A stretch of 44,588 bases of DNA from positions 1-44,588 of the forward strand of contig WRIZ01000019.1 of assembly GCA_009782475.1 (NCBI GenBank). Reading direction: 5' to 3'. A model generated the notes under the pieces. It searched no databases. It was given only the letters and a program-made list of their open reading frames with translations, and was not told the DNA's origin. Source of the stretch: Oscillospiraceae bacterium (GTDB lineage: Bacteria > Bacillota > Clostridia > Oscillospirales > UBA929). The position numbers were made by a program, and so were the translations under genes. Shown here piece by piece: positions 10,279-19,009 of this stretch (within the stretch, counting starts at the first letter, position 1; the number at the start of each line of letters is the position of its first letter).

Positions 10279-11756
10279 AAGGGTTGGGGTTTAACGCAAG
10301 GAAATACCTCAAATTGCAGTCGGGCGAGATCACCAAGCGGATGGAAGAGCTTGGCGGAACCCTCTATTTGGAGTTCGGCGGCAAACTCTTTGACGACACC
10401 CACGCCTGCCGCGTCCTGCCGGGGTTTGAGCCGGACAGCAAGGTGGCCATGCTCAAACAGCTCAAAGACGAAGCGGAGATCGTCATTGTCATCAACGCCG
10501 GGGATATTGAACAGAGCAAACGCCGGGGCGACCTCGGCATTACATACGATCAGGAAGCCCTGCGGCTGATCGACGCCTTCCGTGCCGCCGGGCTGTATGT
10601 CGGTTCGGTCGTTGTTACCCGCTACGGCGGGCAGGAAGCCGCCGCGCAGTTTATCAAAAGGCTTGCCAATATCAGGACATACAAGCATTATTTGATCGAA
10701 AACTACCCGCACAATGTGCCGCTCATCCTCAGCGAGGACGGGTTCGGCAAAAACGAATATATCGAAACAGAACGCCGCATCGTGGTGGTTACCGCGCCCG
10801 GCGGCGGCAGCGGGAAGATGGCCGTCTGCCTGTCGCAGCTCTACCATGAAAACAAACGGGGGCGGAAAGCGGGGTACGCGAAATATGAGACATTCCCTGT
10901 ATGGAATCTTCCTTTACAGCATCCGGTCAATGTCGCCTATGAAGCCGCCACCGCCGACCTGAGCGATGTTTTAATGATCGATCCCTATCATTTGGAGAAA
11001 TACGGCAAGACGGCCGTCAGCTACAACCGCGACGTCGAGGTTTTCCCCATCTTACGCACCATCTTCGAGCGGATTCAGGGGGCTTCCCCCTACGGCAGTC
11101 CGACCGATATGGGCGTGAACATGATCGAGCCGTGCATCACCGACGACGGGGCGGTGCGCCAAGCGTCGGTGCGGGAGATCATCCGCCGGTATTACGAAGC
11201 CCTTTGCGAACGGAGGCAAGGGTTTGGTGAACAGGAAGCGGTTGACAAACTGAAACTTCTGATGAACACTGTCGGGGTGACGGTTGAAGACCGCCCCGTC
11301 GTGGCGGCGGCTTTGAAACGCTCCGAGCAGACCGACGGCGAACCCGCGATGGCGATCGGGCTGCCCGACGGGCGTATTGTCACCGGGAAAACCTCCGGCT
11401 TGCTGGGGTCGGCTTCGGCCGCCCTGCTCAACGCGCTGAAAGAACTGGGGGGCATCCCCGATGAAATCGCGCTTATTTCCCCGGACATCATCGAGCCGAT
11501 CTCCCATTTGAAGATCAGCCATATGGGCAACAGCAACCCGCGCCTGCACACCGACGAAGTGCTGATCGCCCTGACCATCTGCGCCAAGAACAGCCCGGAA
11601 GCCGAAAAGGCGATGGAGCAGCTGGGAAAACTGAAAGACTGCGAAGCCCACTCGACCGTTCTGCTCTCGCGGGTAGACCAGCACACCCTCCAGCGGCTGG
11701 GGATCAATCTCACCTGCGAACCGGCCTATCAGACAAAAAAGCTGTTTCATAAGTAG
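10275..11756 (+). CDS. DUF1846 protein with P-loop-like motif
   Basis: A 493-residue protein matching the DUF1846 family in length and wording (start [13 protein letters not shown], central [20 protein letters not shown], end LGINLTCEP). The GGGSGKMA segment near residue 174 resembles a Walker A loop, so nucleotide or phosphate binding is plausible. The family has solved structures, but I know of no established biochemical role. Here it is translationally coupled (ATGA overlap, AGGAGGGG site) to the mannosylglucose phosphorylase as the fourth gene of the operon, which suggests work on sugars, sugar phosphates or their regulation. That link is inference from position. Confidence 0.85.
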   Translation: MKGLGFNARKYLKLQSGEITKRMEELGGTLYLEFGGKLFDDTHACRVLPGFEPDSKVAMLKQLKDEAEIVIVINAGDIEQSKRRGDLGITYDQEALRLIDAFRAAGLYVGSVVVTRYGGQEAAAQFIKRLANIRTYKHYLIENYPHNVPLILSEDGFGKNEYIETERRIVVVTAPGGGSGKMAVCLSQLYHENKRGRKAGYAKYETFPVWNLPLQHPVNVAYEAATADLSDVLMIDPYHLEKYGKTAVSYNRDVEVFPILRTIFERIQGASPYGSPTDMGVNMIEPCITDDGAVRQASVREIIRRYYEALCERRQGFGEQEAVDKLKLLMNTVGVTVEDRPVVAAALKRSEQTDGEPAMAIGLPDGRIVTGKTSGLLGSASAALLNALKELGGIPDEIALISPDIIEPISHLKISHMGNSNPRLHTDEVLIALTICAKNSPEAEKAMEQLGKLKDCEAHSTVLLSRVDQHTLQRLGINLTCEPAYQTKKLFHK

Positions 11757-11779
11757 GGGGAAAGCGGGAGGATTAAAGT

Positions 11780-11893
11780 GATTTCAAACGCAGATTGTTT
11801 AAGGATAACGAACATAACAGAGACGGCTATACCGAAGCGAAAGGCGCGTTTATAAAGGAAATCATAGAAATAACGAGGACGGCAAACCTATGA
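11780..11893 (+). pseudogene. C-terminal remnant of a GrpB-like (UPF0157) protein
   Basis: An open stretch without a start codon reads FKRRLFKDNEHNRDGYTEAK and then GAFIKEIIEI before a TGA at 11891-11893. This matches the usual end of GrpB/UPF0157 nucleotidyltransferase-like proteins (LKRxLaxxxxxDRexYTeaKxxFIxxI). A TAA lies in frame at 11774 and the rest of the protein is missing. The remnant's stop overlaps the ATG of the next gene, as if the two once formed an operon. The identification is from memory of the family pattern. Confidence 0.45.
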
Positions 11894-12498
11894 AGCGTAA
11901 TATAATCGTCGCTGGAGTACCCCGCGCCGGGAAGTCTACGTTAAGTCGTATGCTGACAAAGCACGGTTTCACACACATCAGCATGGATTCAATTATCGCG
12001 GGATTTGAAAAGGTTTTCCCCGAAACGGGGATAAATACCTATGCCGGAATGTCCTCTCTTGATACCCTGATTACAATTTCAGAAAAGATTGCTCCATTTA
12101 TCAATGCGATGATGAGTTCGGGTGAATACGGAGAACACGGTTTTGGTGCGGTGTTTGACGTTTATCAGCTTCTTCCTTGCGATTGTGTTAAGCACATCAA
12201 GCCGCAAAAAAGCGAAATCAAGATGGATTCATACGACGTAAAAATCATCTGCCTCGGTTCATCGGATGTTACGCCAGATGAGCGTTTTACGATTCAAAAG
12301 CAATTCGATACCGAACGTGATTACACATTTTACAAAACCGACGAGGAATTGCGTGAAGGTGCAGACTACATTGTGGAACAGAGTCATCTGATAAAATCGC
12401 AATGCAAACAATATGGGCTGCCGTATTACGATACGTCATATAACCGATTTGAAACTTTTGAAAAAATATTTCGCAATGTAATGAAGGGAGGTTTGTGA
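11890..12498 (+). CDS. P-loop kinase-like AAA ATPase
   Basis: A 202-residue protein with a Walker A motif GVPRAGKST at residues 8-16, followed by HISMDSIIAGF, the pattern of small-molecule kinases in the adenylate or shikimate kinase style (compare toxin-like and antibiotic kinases). A C-terminal region rich in charged residues has no recognised domain. Its substrate is unknown. Its codon use looks more A+T-rich than the mannan operon before it. It shares its stop with the ATG of the signal peptidase gene. Confidence 0.65.
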   Translation: MKRNIIVAGVPRAGKSTLSRMLTKHGFTHISMDSIIAGFEKVFPETGINTYAGMSSLDTLITISEKIAPFINAMMSSGEYGEHGFGAVFDVYQLLPCDCVKHIKPQKSEIKMDSYDVKIICLGSSDVTPDERFTIQKQFDTERDYTFYKTDEELREGADYIVEQSHLIKSQCKQYGLPYYDTSYNRFETFEKIFRNVMKGGL

Positions 12499-13034
12499 TG
12501 AAGAGGCAAAAAATAATCATTGGGATTCTCGGCTGGGTGAGGACGCTGGCGTTGACCTTTATTTGCGTGCTGGTCATTCAGAATGTATTGATCGTCCACG
12601 CGGTGGTCATCTCGCCGTCTATGGAGAGCACGGTCATGACGGGGAGCCGGATCATCGGCTCAAGGATCACCTACCGTTTTTGCGAGCCGGAACGGTTTGA
12701 CATCATTTTGTTCCAGGCCCCGGACGGGGAGACGGAGATTCCTTACCTGAAAAGGATCATCGGGCTTCCCAACGAAACGGTGGAAATCAAGAATGGGAAG
12801 GTTTATATAAACGATTCCGGCATCCCCCTAGAGGATTCGTTTATACAGGAAGCCGCCCGCGGGAATTACGGCCCGTTTACCGTGCCGGAAAACAGCTATT
12901 TTGTGTTGGGGGACAACCGCAACAACTCTCACGACTCAAAGAACTGGAGAAACAAATATGTGCCGAGAGAGAACATATTAGGTAAGGTATATATCAGCTA
13001 CTATCCTACCCCTAAATATTTGAATAAACCTTGA
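12498..13034 (+). CDS. lepB: Signal peptidase I
   Basis: A 178-residue type I signal peptidase of the Gram-positive short form. One N-terminal membrane segment (about residues 12-34) precedes the box B motif ISPSMEST with the nucleophilic Ser, box D YLKRIIGLPNE with the general-base Lys, and box E VLGDNRNNSHDSKNW. It removes signal peptides on the outer membrane face. The ATG at 12498 has GGGAGG six bases upstream and overlaps the TGA of the kinase-like gene; the GTG at 12495 is too close to the site. Its stop overlaps the next promoter. Confidence 0.92.
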   Translation: MKRQKIIIGILGWVRTLALTFICVLVIQNVLIVHAVVISPSMESTVMTGSRIIGSRITYRFCEPERFDIILFQAPDGETEIPYLKRIIGLPNETVEIKNGKVYINDSGIPLEDSFIQEAARGNYGPFTVPENSYFVLGDNRNNSHDSKNWRNKYVPRENILGKVYISYYPTPKYLNKP

Positions 13035-13059
13035 TTATCCCATGACAGTTCCGTATAAT
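13031..13059 (+). promoter_or_regulatory. Sigma-A promoter of the aminotransferase gene
   Basis: TTGATT (13031-13036), a 17-base spacer and perfect TATAAT (13054-13059) stand 30 bases upstream of the ATG. The -35 overlaps the stop codon of the signal peptidase gene. Confidence 0.75.
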
Positions 13060-13088
13060 AGATCAATTAGAGTGTAGGAGTGGAAAAC

Positions 13089-14306
13089 ATGAACCCATAT
13101 GCGGCCAAACATGAGGAATTCAAAAAGCGAGGCCTCAAACTGAATATGATGCGCGGCATCCCGTCCAAAGCACAGCTCGACCTCTCCAAAGGGCTGCTGA
13201 CCTGCTTAGGCGATGAGGATTATCTCTCGGAAGCCGGAGCCGACTGCCGTAATTACGGCATTTTAGACGGCCTGCCTGAGATGAAACGCATATTTGCCGA
13301 TATTCTAAACTTAACGCCCGGCGAGATCGTCGTGGGCGGCAACTCCTCGCTGGCGTTGATGTTTGACAATGTGGCGTCCAATATGTCGCGCGGGGTGCGG
13401 GAAGACCAGCCGTGGGCGGCGCAGGGTCATGTGAAGTTCCTCTGTCCCTCGCCGGGGTATGACCGCCACTTCACCATCTGCGACTATTTTCACATTGAAA
13501 TGATCCCGGTTTCCATGAAGGCGGATGGGCCGGATATGGACGAGATCGAACGGCTCGTTTCCTCCGACCCGATGATCAAAGGCATTTGGTGCGTCCCCGT
13601 CTTTTCCAATCCCACCGGCATCATCTACTCCGATGAAACCATCAAACGCTTCGCCAACCTGAAACCGGCGGCGCATGACTTCCGCATTTACTGGGACAAC
13701 GCCTACGCCATCCATCAGCTGCAAGGGGAGAAACGCGCCATCCCCAACATCGTGCGCGAATGCGAAAAGGCGGGCAACCCTCATATGCCGATGGTGTTCA
13801 CTTCCTTTTCCAAAGTGAGTTTTCCGGGCGCGGCGGTCACCTGCATCGCGTCCAGTGAGGAGAACTGCGAATACATCAAAAAACGCCTGACGGCGCAAAC
13901 CATCGGCCCGGACAAACTCCGGCAGCTGATGCACGTCCGCTTCTTCGGCGGGGTTGAAGGTGTTTACAAGCACATGGCAAAACACGCGGAAATCCTGCGC
14001 CCCAAGTTTGCTTTGGTTGAGAAAATCCTCAGCGAGAACCTTTCAACGGTAAACGGATGCGGCTGGACAAAACCGGAGGGCGGCTATTTTGTGAGTTTCG
14101 ACACGCCCGAGGGCAAAGCAAAGCGTGTTGTGGCCTTGTGCAAAGAGGCGGGCGTCGCCCTCACCCCGGCCGGGGCGACCTTCCCCGGCGGCCATGACCC
14201 CAAAGACAGCAACATCCGCATCGCCCCGACTTTCCCGCCGCCGGAGGAACTGAAAACGGCGATGGAGATTTTCTGCAACGCAGTGTTGCTGGCGGCTTCG
14301 GAGTGA
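13089..14306 (+). CDS. Class I aminotransferase of the MocR-like aspartate aminotransferase group
   Basis: A 405-residue pyridoxal-phosphate enzyme. VPVFSNPTGIIYSDETIKR and FRIYWDNAYAIHQL carry the cofactor-contacting Asn and Asp-Tyr, and TSFSKVSFPGAAV carries the Schiff-base Lys. The start (LNMMRGIPSKAQLDLSKGLL) and the GGYFVSFDTPEG stretch fit the aminotransferase family Pfam calls Aminotran_MocR, whose characterised members are aspartate aminotransferases. AGGAG lies eight bases before the ATG at 13089, which is preferred over the GTG at 13080. It is transcribed alone. Aspartate/2-oxoglutarate as substrates is inference from the family. Confidence 0.85.
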   Translation: MNPYAAKHEEFKKRGLKLNMMRGIPSKAQLDLSKGLLTCLGDEDYLSEAGADCRNYGILDGLPEMKRIFADILNLTPGEIVVGGNSSLALMFDNVASNMSRGVREDQPWAAQGHVKFLCPSPGYDRHFTICDYFHIEMIPVSMKADGPDMDEIERLVSSDPMIKGIWCVPVFSNPTGIIYSDETIKRFANLKPAAHDFRIYWDNAYAIHQLQGEKRAIPNIVRECEKAGNPHMPMVFTSFSKVSFPGAAVTCIASSEENCEYIKKRLTAQTIGPDKLRQLMHVRFFGGVEGVYKHMAKHAEILRPKFALVEKILSENLSTVNGCGWTKPEGGYFVSFDTPEGKAKRVVALCKEAGVALTPAGATFPGGHDPKDSNIRIAPTFPPPEELKTAMEIFCNAVLLAASE

Positions 14307-14350
14307 CCACCCAGGCACAGCGGTGCCACCCCCCCTAGAGGGGAATAAAT

Positions 14351-14379
14351 AAGGGCTGCACCTAAATGGTACAGCCCTT
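14351..14379. terminator. Hairpin terminator between convergent genes
   Basis: A 12-base-pair stem with one mismatch (AAGGGCTG.ACC with GGT.CAGCCCTT) closes a five-base loop. On the minus strand it is followed by ATTTATT, suiting the end of the zinc-ribbon membrane protein gene. A smaller palindrome (CCCCTAGAGGGG) precedes it. Confidence 0.7.
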
Positions 14380-14384
14380 GAACA

Positions 14385-15497
14385 TTACTGTTGCGGGGGT
14401 TGCTGATATTGCGGCTGGTATTGCGGGGGCTGGGGCGGGTACTGCGGGGGATATTGCGGCTGCGGTCTGCCGAAGAGGGTGACATTGAATTTATTGAGCT
14501 GGATCAGCGCGAAGATCACGCCCACGCCGATGACAAGGTTGAGGATGAGGTTGAAGACAAGAGACACCAAACCGCCGTGCAGGATGGCGTAGGAAAGCCC
14601 GCCGGTCAAATCTTCCACAAGGGGCATCTTACCAATGGCATAATACAAAGAGGAGGGGCCGCTCATCCAAGAAAAGTTTAACATGCTCCTTGTCACCAAA
14701 AGGAAGATCGCGTTGACAACATTGAACCCAACGGCGATATAAGCGAAGAGGGTAAATTGTTTCAGCCCGGGAAGGGGCGCCGCGGAATTGCGGGTGACAT
14801 TCTGCTTTAAGGCGTTTACGATTTTCATGGATTTTTGGAAATAGAGGGTCATAAAGGTGATGATGCCGCCGGCAATCAGGATGGCAATGATCCCCCAAAA
14901 GATGACCCCGCCCGTACTCACGTTGTACCATGAGTCACCCGCCGCGGCCATAAACGCGCTCACGCCGAGAAGGATATAGAAGACGGAGAGAAGCATTTTG
15001 GCGATGAAGTTGGCGATGATGAAGCCAAAAATGAGCTGGATGGCCGGAACGGATTTTTCCGGGAATTTGGGAGATTTTGAAGCGACGAAAATCAGCCAAA
15101 ATCCGATGATGGGCAGAGCCGCGATCAGCAGGGCAAACGAGCCGATCAGAATTTTTGACAAAGTATAGCCCGGCATATCGCCATACCCCGAAACCGGAAT
15201 GATTTCCAATATGCTGTTGATCAGCGTCCCCGCCGTGAACAGGCATATGGCCACGAGGAAGAGAACCGAGCCTCCGAAGCTGTGGAACTTTTCCATGTAA
15301 CTGCCCGGCGCGTAATGGACTTTCGGCATCTTGGGCGGCGGCGCGTACCCTCCCGCGTATTGCGGCTGCGGCGCGTACTGCGGCTGCTGAAACTGCGGCT
15401 GAGGCGGCGGCGGGACTGGGTTCCCGGCGGCCTGCTGCCCGCATTTGCCGCAAAAACTCCCGGCCTCAACCGGATTGCCGCACTTTTGGCAAAACAT
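14385..15497 (-). CDS. Zinc-ribbon membrane protein with Pro/Gln-rich tails
   Basis: A 370-residue protein. Residues 3-21 form a zinc ribbon with two CxxC pairs (CQKC, CGKC). A Pro/Gln/Tyr-rich linker follows, then about six hydrophobic segments between residues 80 and 345, and a C-terminal PQYPPQYPPQ-type repeat tail. Such zinc-ribbon membrane proteins are common in Clostridia and lack known functions. The ATG at 15497 follows AAAGGGG; longer in-frame starts have no site. The tail is similar to that of the membrane protein at 22554-23102. Its promoter is well defined. Confidence 0.75.
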   Translation of the reverse strand: MFCQKCGNPVEAGSFCGKCGQQAAGNPVPPPPQPQFQQPQYAPQPQYAGGYAPPPKMPKVHYAPGSYMEKFHSFGGSVLFLVAICLFTAGTLINSILEIIPVSGYGDMPGYTLSKILIGSFALLIAALPIIGFWLIFVASKSPKFPEKSVPAIQLIFGFIIANFIAKMLLSVFYILLGVSAFMAAAGDSWYNVSTGGVIFWGIIAILIAGGIITFMTLYFQKSMKIVNALKQNVTRNSAAPLPGLKQFTLFAYIAVGFNVVNAIFLLVTRSMLNFSWMSGPSSLYYAIGKMPLVEDLTGGLSYAILHGGLVSLVFNLILNLVIGVGVIFALIQLNKFNVTLFGRPQPQYPPQYPPQPPQYQPQYQQPPQQ

Positions 15498-15534
15498 TCT
15501 TACATAACCCCTTTCCGATATACAGATCGCCATC

Positions 15535-15563
15535 AGTATATCACTCCGGGTTCAATGTGTCAA
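15535..15563 (-). promoter_or_regulatory. Sigma-A promoter of the zinc-ribbon membrane protein gene
   Basis: On the minus strand a perfect TTGACA (15563-15558), a 17-base spacer and TATACT (15540-15535) lie about 38 bases before the ATG. Confidence 0.8.
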
Positions 15564-15643
15564 CAGGGGTTTAACCCGCATCTCCAGCCAAAATGTGCGA
15601 TTGTTCACCTCTCCGAGAGAAAAGGAGACGCAACCCATTATGT

Positions 15644-16603
15644 TTACCAAGGTTCTACCTGTGCGTGGATAGATGACGGCAGTGAAATAAGGTTTACATC
15701 AAATTTCAGCGATGGTTCAACACGGGAACTTGCGTTGTGAATACGCATTGATACCGACCACCCTTCATTGCACACAACCTCAACAGTGGTGCGGGAGTTG
15801 TTCATAATGCCTATTTGATAAAATTGCGACGGCAGCTTTAACCGCGCAACATTCACTATAGAATTATGCGCACCCGAAGGGCGGTTAAGCGTTCCTGAAA
15901 TATTGACCCCTTCTACACGGGTTGTTTGATGGTTATCGTCGGTTATAACCTTATAAAAATCATTCTTACCGATTAAGTATTGAATCAAACGTTCAGGGAT
16001 TTTGCCGGGATTAGCATTATTAAGTTTCATCAATTCAGACATAAAAGCGTCAAGTACAGGCAGATAAAAACGTTCTTCTTTATCCTTTATAGTTGACCAA
16101 AGTGCTTTTGAATGATCTTTAATCTGACGCAACTCAATAAATAAAGGATTGATTGATGAGAAATAAGAATGAGTGCAAGGTATACCGAACCATTTTTCAC
16201 CAAAATCTATCGTTGACGAAAGGCGCGGGTGTTTTACCGCATGGTGATTGTGCTTGCACGACAATCCAATTTCCCAGCCGTTCTGCGCGCGGATGCAAAG
16301 AACATCACGGACATCTCCGTCCATCCCCTTGGCGTCCGTTTGTATAGATAAACAGAGCGGAATATTGCCGTTAGGATATTCTAGTTGAGGTTCGAGCCGT
16401 ATAACCGCTCTTGCCGCTGCATTTGCGGCTTTATCAAGTTTGCCTTTTAAGGCTGAGGAGATATTGTTAAAATAGTCTTGTGCGGTTTTATAAGACTGTG
16501 TATGTTCTATGTGTACTTTCTGTTTCGTGGAAAGAGTGTTGTATAAAGCCATTAAACACGCATATTCAAAGGCTTTCCCGTTTTTTGTATGTATGCCGCT
16601 CAT
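15644..16603 (-). CDS. HaeIII-like type II restriction endonuclease
   Basis: A 319-residue protein with GDVRDVLCIRAQ followed by WEIGLSCKHNHHAVKHPRLS, matching the RE_HaeIII family, whose members cut GGCC. The Asp of GDVRD and the Lys of SCKHN sit where the PD-(D/E)xK-like catalytic residues of this family are expected. It follows the methyltransferase gene on the same strand with an ATGA overlap and GGAGGAAAG as ribosome binding site, so modification is made first. Base composition is clearly more A+T-rich than the neighbours, pointing to horizontal gain. The GGCC specificity is inferred from both members of the pair. Confidence 0.85.
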   Translation of the reverse strand: MSGIHTKNGKAFEYACLMALYNTLSTKQKVHIEHTQSYKTAQDYFNNISSALKGKLDKAANAAARAVIRLEPQLEYPNGNIPLCLSIQTDAKGMDGDVRDVLCIRAQNGWEIGLSCKHNHHAVKHPRLSSTIDFGEKWFGIPCTHSYFSSINPLFIELRQIKDHSKALWSTIKDKEERFYLPVLDAFMSELMKLNNANPGKIPERLIQYLIGKNDFYKVITDDNHQTTRVEGVNISGTLNRPSGAHNSIVNVARLKLPSQFYQIGIMNNSRTTVEVVCNEGWSVSMRIHNASSRVEPSLKFDVNLISLPSSIHAQVEPW

Positions 16604-17583
16604 ATTCTTTCCTCCAATATCGAGTAAATATCGTGAGCGATGTGATTTGCAAGAGTAACAGGGACAGCATTCCCAATTTGCCTATATATACTTGTCAAGT
16701 CGCCTTGGAAATCAATAGATGAAGGAAATGTTTGAATTGCGGCGCATTCCCTCCAGCTTAACCTGCGTGTTATTCCTCCATCTCCGAAACGCCATAAATC
16801 TACATCAATTTTTAGCATATCAGGTGAATCAGGATGCAAAGTTACTTGCTTGGCCATTGCAGGGATGGTATATGAGACATCAGTCCAATTACGTTTCCGG
16901 TTGCGCGACATATAACGCGAAGAGAAAGGGGCATCACAGACTTCATCTCGCTCTGCAGCAGGCAAGTTCATCAATGCATCTGACATTGTTGCTTTAGCAC
17001 CCTTATATGGCGTTAATGAAAAATCCTCAATTTCTAGGTCTTCATTAAAGCCGACAATAATTACACGTTCGCGGTCTTGTGGAACCCCAAAATCCTTAGC
17101 ATTGACAGGTTCACAAAAGACTTTATAACCGCAATCGCTAAAATCCTTCACGATTGTTTTAATGATCTCTCCATCAGCCATAGTCAACAAACCTTTTACG
17201 TTTTCACCGATAAAAACAGCTGGCTTTATTACATTAACAATACGGACATACTCTCTATACAACCTGTTCCTCACGTCATTGACCTTGCGAGGTCCGCTGA
17301 GGCTGAATCCCTGACAGGGGAACCCACCTAGTATTATGTCTGTTTTGGGCATTGACGAAGCATCTATTTTGGTAATATCACCACATACCACCTCAGCTTC
17401 ACTCCATCTATGATGAGTGGCACAAGCATTTTTATCATAATCGTTTGCCCAAATTGTTGAAAATCCTGCTTTTTCAAACCCTAAATCAAGCCCACCCGCT
17501 CCGCAAAAAAGACTTAAGGCGGAAAATGTCCTGTTTTCCGCAGTTTTTTCTTTCTCATATATCTTTGTAACAGTCCACCCCAT
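16600..17583 (-). CDS. C5-cytosine DNA methyltransferase (M.HaeIII-like)
   Basis: A 327-residue enzyme with the ordered cytosine methyltransferase motifs: LSLFCGAGGLDLGFEKAGF (motif I, S-adenosylmethionine binding), GGFPCQGFSLSG (motif IV, catalytic Cys), GENVKGLL (VI), PQDRERVIIVGF (VIII) and QIGNAVPVTLA (X). The target-recognition segment SRYMSRNRKRNW and LHPDSPDMLK is close to that remembered from M.HaeIII, so GGCC is the likely site. It protects host DNA from the adjacent endonuclease. A GGGAG site precedes the ATG at 17583. It is A+T-rich like its partner. Confidence 0.9.
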   Translation of the reverse strand: MGWTVTKIYEKEKTAENRTFSALSLFCGAGGLDLGFEKAGFSTIWANDYDKNACATHHRWSEAEVVCGDITKIDASSMPKTDIILGGFPCQGFSLSGPRKVNDVRNRLYREYVRIVNVIKPAVFIGENVKGLLTMADGEIIKTIVKDFSDCGYKVFCEPVNAKDFGVPQDRERVIIVGFNEDLEIEDFSLTPYKGAKATMSDALMNLPAAERDEVCDAPFSSRYMSRNRKRNWTDVSYTIPAMAKQVTLHPDSPDMLKIDVDLWRFGDGGITRRLSWRECAAIQTFPSSIDFQGDLTSIYRQIGNAVPVTLANHIAHDIYSILEERI

Positions 17584-17634
17584 GACATTATCTCCCTAAT
17601 ACCGAATATCGAACCTTTGCTCCATATATACGTA

Positions 17635-17662
17635 ATTATAGCATAAAGTGGGGAATAGTCAA
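17635..17662 (-). promoter_or_regulatory. Promoter of the restriction-modification operon
   Basis: TTGACT (17662-17657), a 16-base spacer ending in TGC, and TATAAT (17640-17635) on the minus strand, 52 bases before the methyltransferase start. No controller (C-protein) gene or C-box repeat was found, so expression order probably rests on gene order. Confidence 0.7.
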
Positions 17663-17762
17663 ATATAGATTTGAAAAATTCCGTTTAGCAAGAGCTGCTT
17701 TATGGCTGTAAAGGAGGCTCCTCACTATGTACAGGGCGCGCTTTATAGCGAACCCTAATGGT

Positions 17763-18815
17763 TTACGCGGCCAATCCCAGCGTTTGGGCTTCCAAAGCCG
17801 TCATGCCGTCGCGCAGCATGGATTCGGCGAAGATGCCGTAGCCGCGTTTCGGGTCGTTGATCAGCACATGGGTCACCGCGCCGATCAGTTTGCCGTCTTG
17901 CAGCACCGGGCTGCCGCTCATGCCCTGCACGATGCCGCCCGTGACGGAGAGCAGCCGTTCGTCGGTGACGCGGAGCATGAAATTGCGTGTTTCGTTATCA
18001 CCCGGGAAAACCTTGATGATTTCAACGTGAAACCGTTCGACTTGATCGCCGCTGATGTTGGAGAGGATGACGGCCGCGCCTTCCCGCACCTCGTTCCCCC
18101 GTGCCAGCGGGACGGGTTTTTGAAGTTCGGGGCCAAGAGCTTCGGGGCTGGGAAGGGTTCCGTAAAGACCTGTATCGGTGTTGCGGAGGAGATAGCCGTA
18201 TTGCTTATCGTTTCGGAACGTGCCTTTTAATTCCCCCGGAGAGCCGGGCTGCCCTGCGCGGACTGACTCCACTTCGCTGTAGAGAACATGCCCCGAACCC
18301 ATCGGGAGGAGCTGCCCTGTTTCGGCTTCGTTGATCCCATGACCCAGCGCGCCGAACAGGCCGGACTCCGGGTCGTAGAAGGTGATGGTGCCGATGCCCG
18401 CCATGCTGTCACGCACCCAAACGCCGATGCGGTATTGCCCGTCTCCGGCGGCTTTGGCCGGGAGGAGGGTGGTGGACAGCATCCGCCCGTTGCGGAGGAA
18501 GGAGATTTGTGTCGCCTCGCCGCGCAGCCCGGCGGTCAGGGCTTGCAGCTCGGGGATGGTGGAAACGGGTTTGTTTTGAATATGAGTAATCATATCGCCG
18601 CTCATCAACCCGGCGTCCTGCGCGGGTGAAATCGTCCCGCCGTCGGTTTGAACCGGAGCCATGCCAACCACCAGCAGACCGTCGGTTTGAAGTTTGACGC
18701 CCAGCGTATGCCCGCCGGGAATGACCGTATCGGGAAGCCCGGAATCCTGCGCGGCGGCGGCCGGAGCCGGCAAAAGGATCCCGAGACAAAGGATGAAAAT
18801 GCAAATTTTTCGCAT
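17763..18815 (-). CDS. spoIVB: SpoIVB sporulation peptidase (S55)
   Basis: A 350-residue secreted serine peptidase with an N-terminal signal segment (residues 5-21), a PDZ domain (about residues 50-115, including AGLMSGDMITHIQNKPV) and the S55 catalytic domain with LGHGINEAETG and GIVQGMSGSPVLQDGKLIG, where the Ser in MSGSP is the nucleophile. In Bacillus, SpoIVB is made in the forespore and cleaves SpoIVFA, letting pro-sigma-K be processed in the mother cell. Its presence marks a spore former. A GAGGTGG site precedes the ATG. The usual neighbours spo0A and recN are not in view, so the locus is isolated. Confidence 0.93.
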   Translation of the reverse strand: MRKICIFILCLGILLPAPAAAAQDSGLPDTVIPGGHTLGVKLQTDGLLVVGMAPVQTDGGTISPAQDAGLMSGDMITHIQNKPVSTIPELQALTAGLRGEATQISFLRNGRMLSTTLLPAKAAGDGQYRIGVWVRDSMAGIGTITFYDPESGLFGALGHGINEAETGQLLPMGSGHVLYSEVESVRAGQPGSPGELKGTFRNDKQYGYLLRNTDTGLYGTLPSPEALGPELQKPVPLARGNEVREGAAVILSNISGDQVERFHVEIIKVFPGDNETRNFMLRVTDERLLSVTGGIVQGMSGSPVLQDGKLIGAVTHVLINDPKRGYGIFAESMLRDGMTALEAQTLGLAA

Positions 18816-18843
18816 GATGCCACCTCAAAGATAGGAATGAGTC

Positions 18844-18873
18844 TACTATGCCACGCTCGAAATCATTTGAAAC
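18844..18873 (-). promoter_or_regulatory. Possible forespore (sigma-F/G-like) promoter of spoIVB
   Basis: On the minus strand GTTTC (18873-18869) and CATAGTA (18850-18844) are separated by 18 bases, resembling the GYWTA / CATNNTA pattern of forespore sigma factors. No good sigma-A hexamers were seen here. The match is imperfect and rests partly on knowing that spoIVB is forespore-expressed. Confidence 0.3.
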
Positions 18874-18976
18874 AGGTTGATGCAGGCAGGACAGGAAATG
18901 GCAATTTCTTCATCCGTACCATTCCCATGCGGCATTTGCTGTGGGAAAAACAGTGCTGGAAAAACTGTTCGTATTA

Positions 18977-18985
18977 TGTTATAGT
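18977..18985 (+). promoter_or_regulatory. Extended -10 promoter of the SLOG/kinase pair
   Basis: TGTTATAGT is an extended -10 element 25 bases upstream of the SLOG-like gene. The -35 region is poor (TGGAAA), as is usual for extended -10 promoters. Confidence 0.5.
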
Positions 18986-19009
18986 TTCCAAATAAGGAAG
19001 TGATATGCC

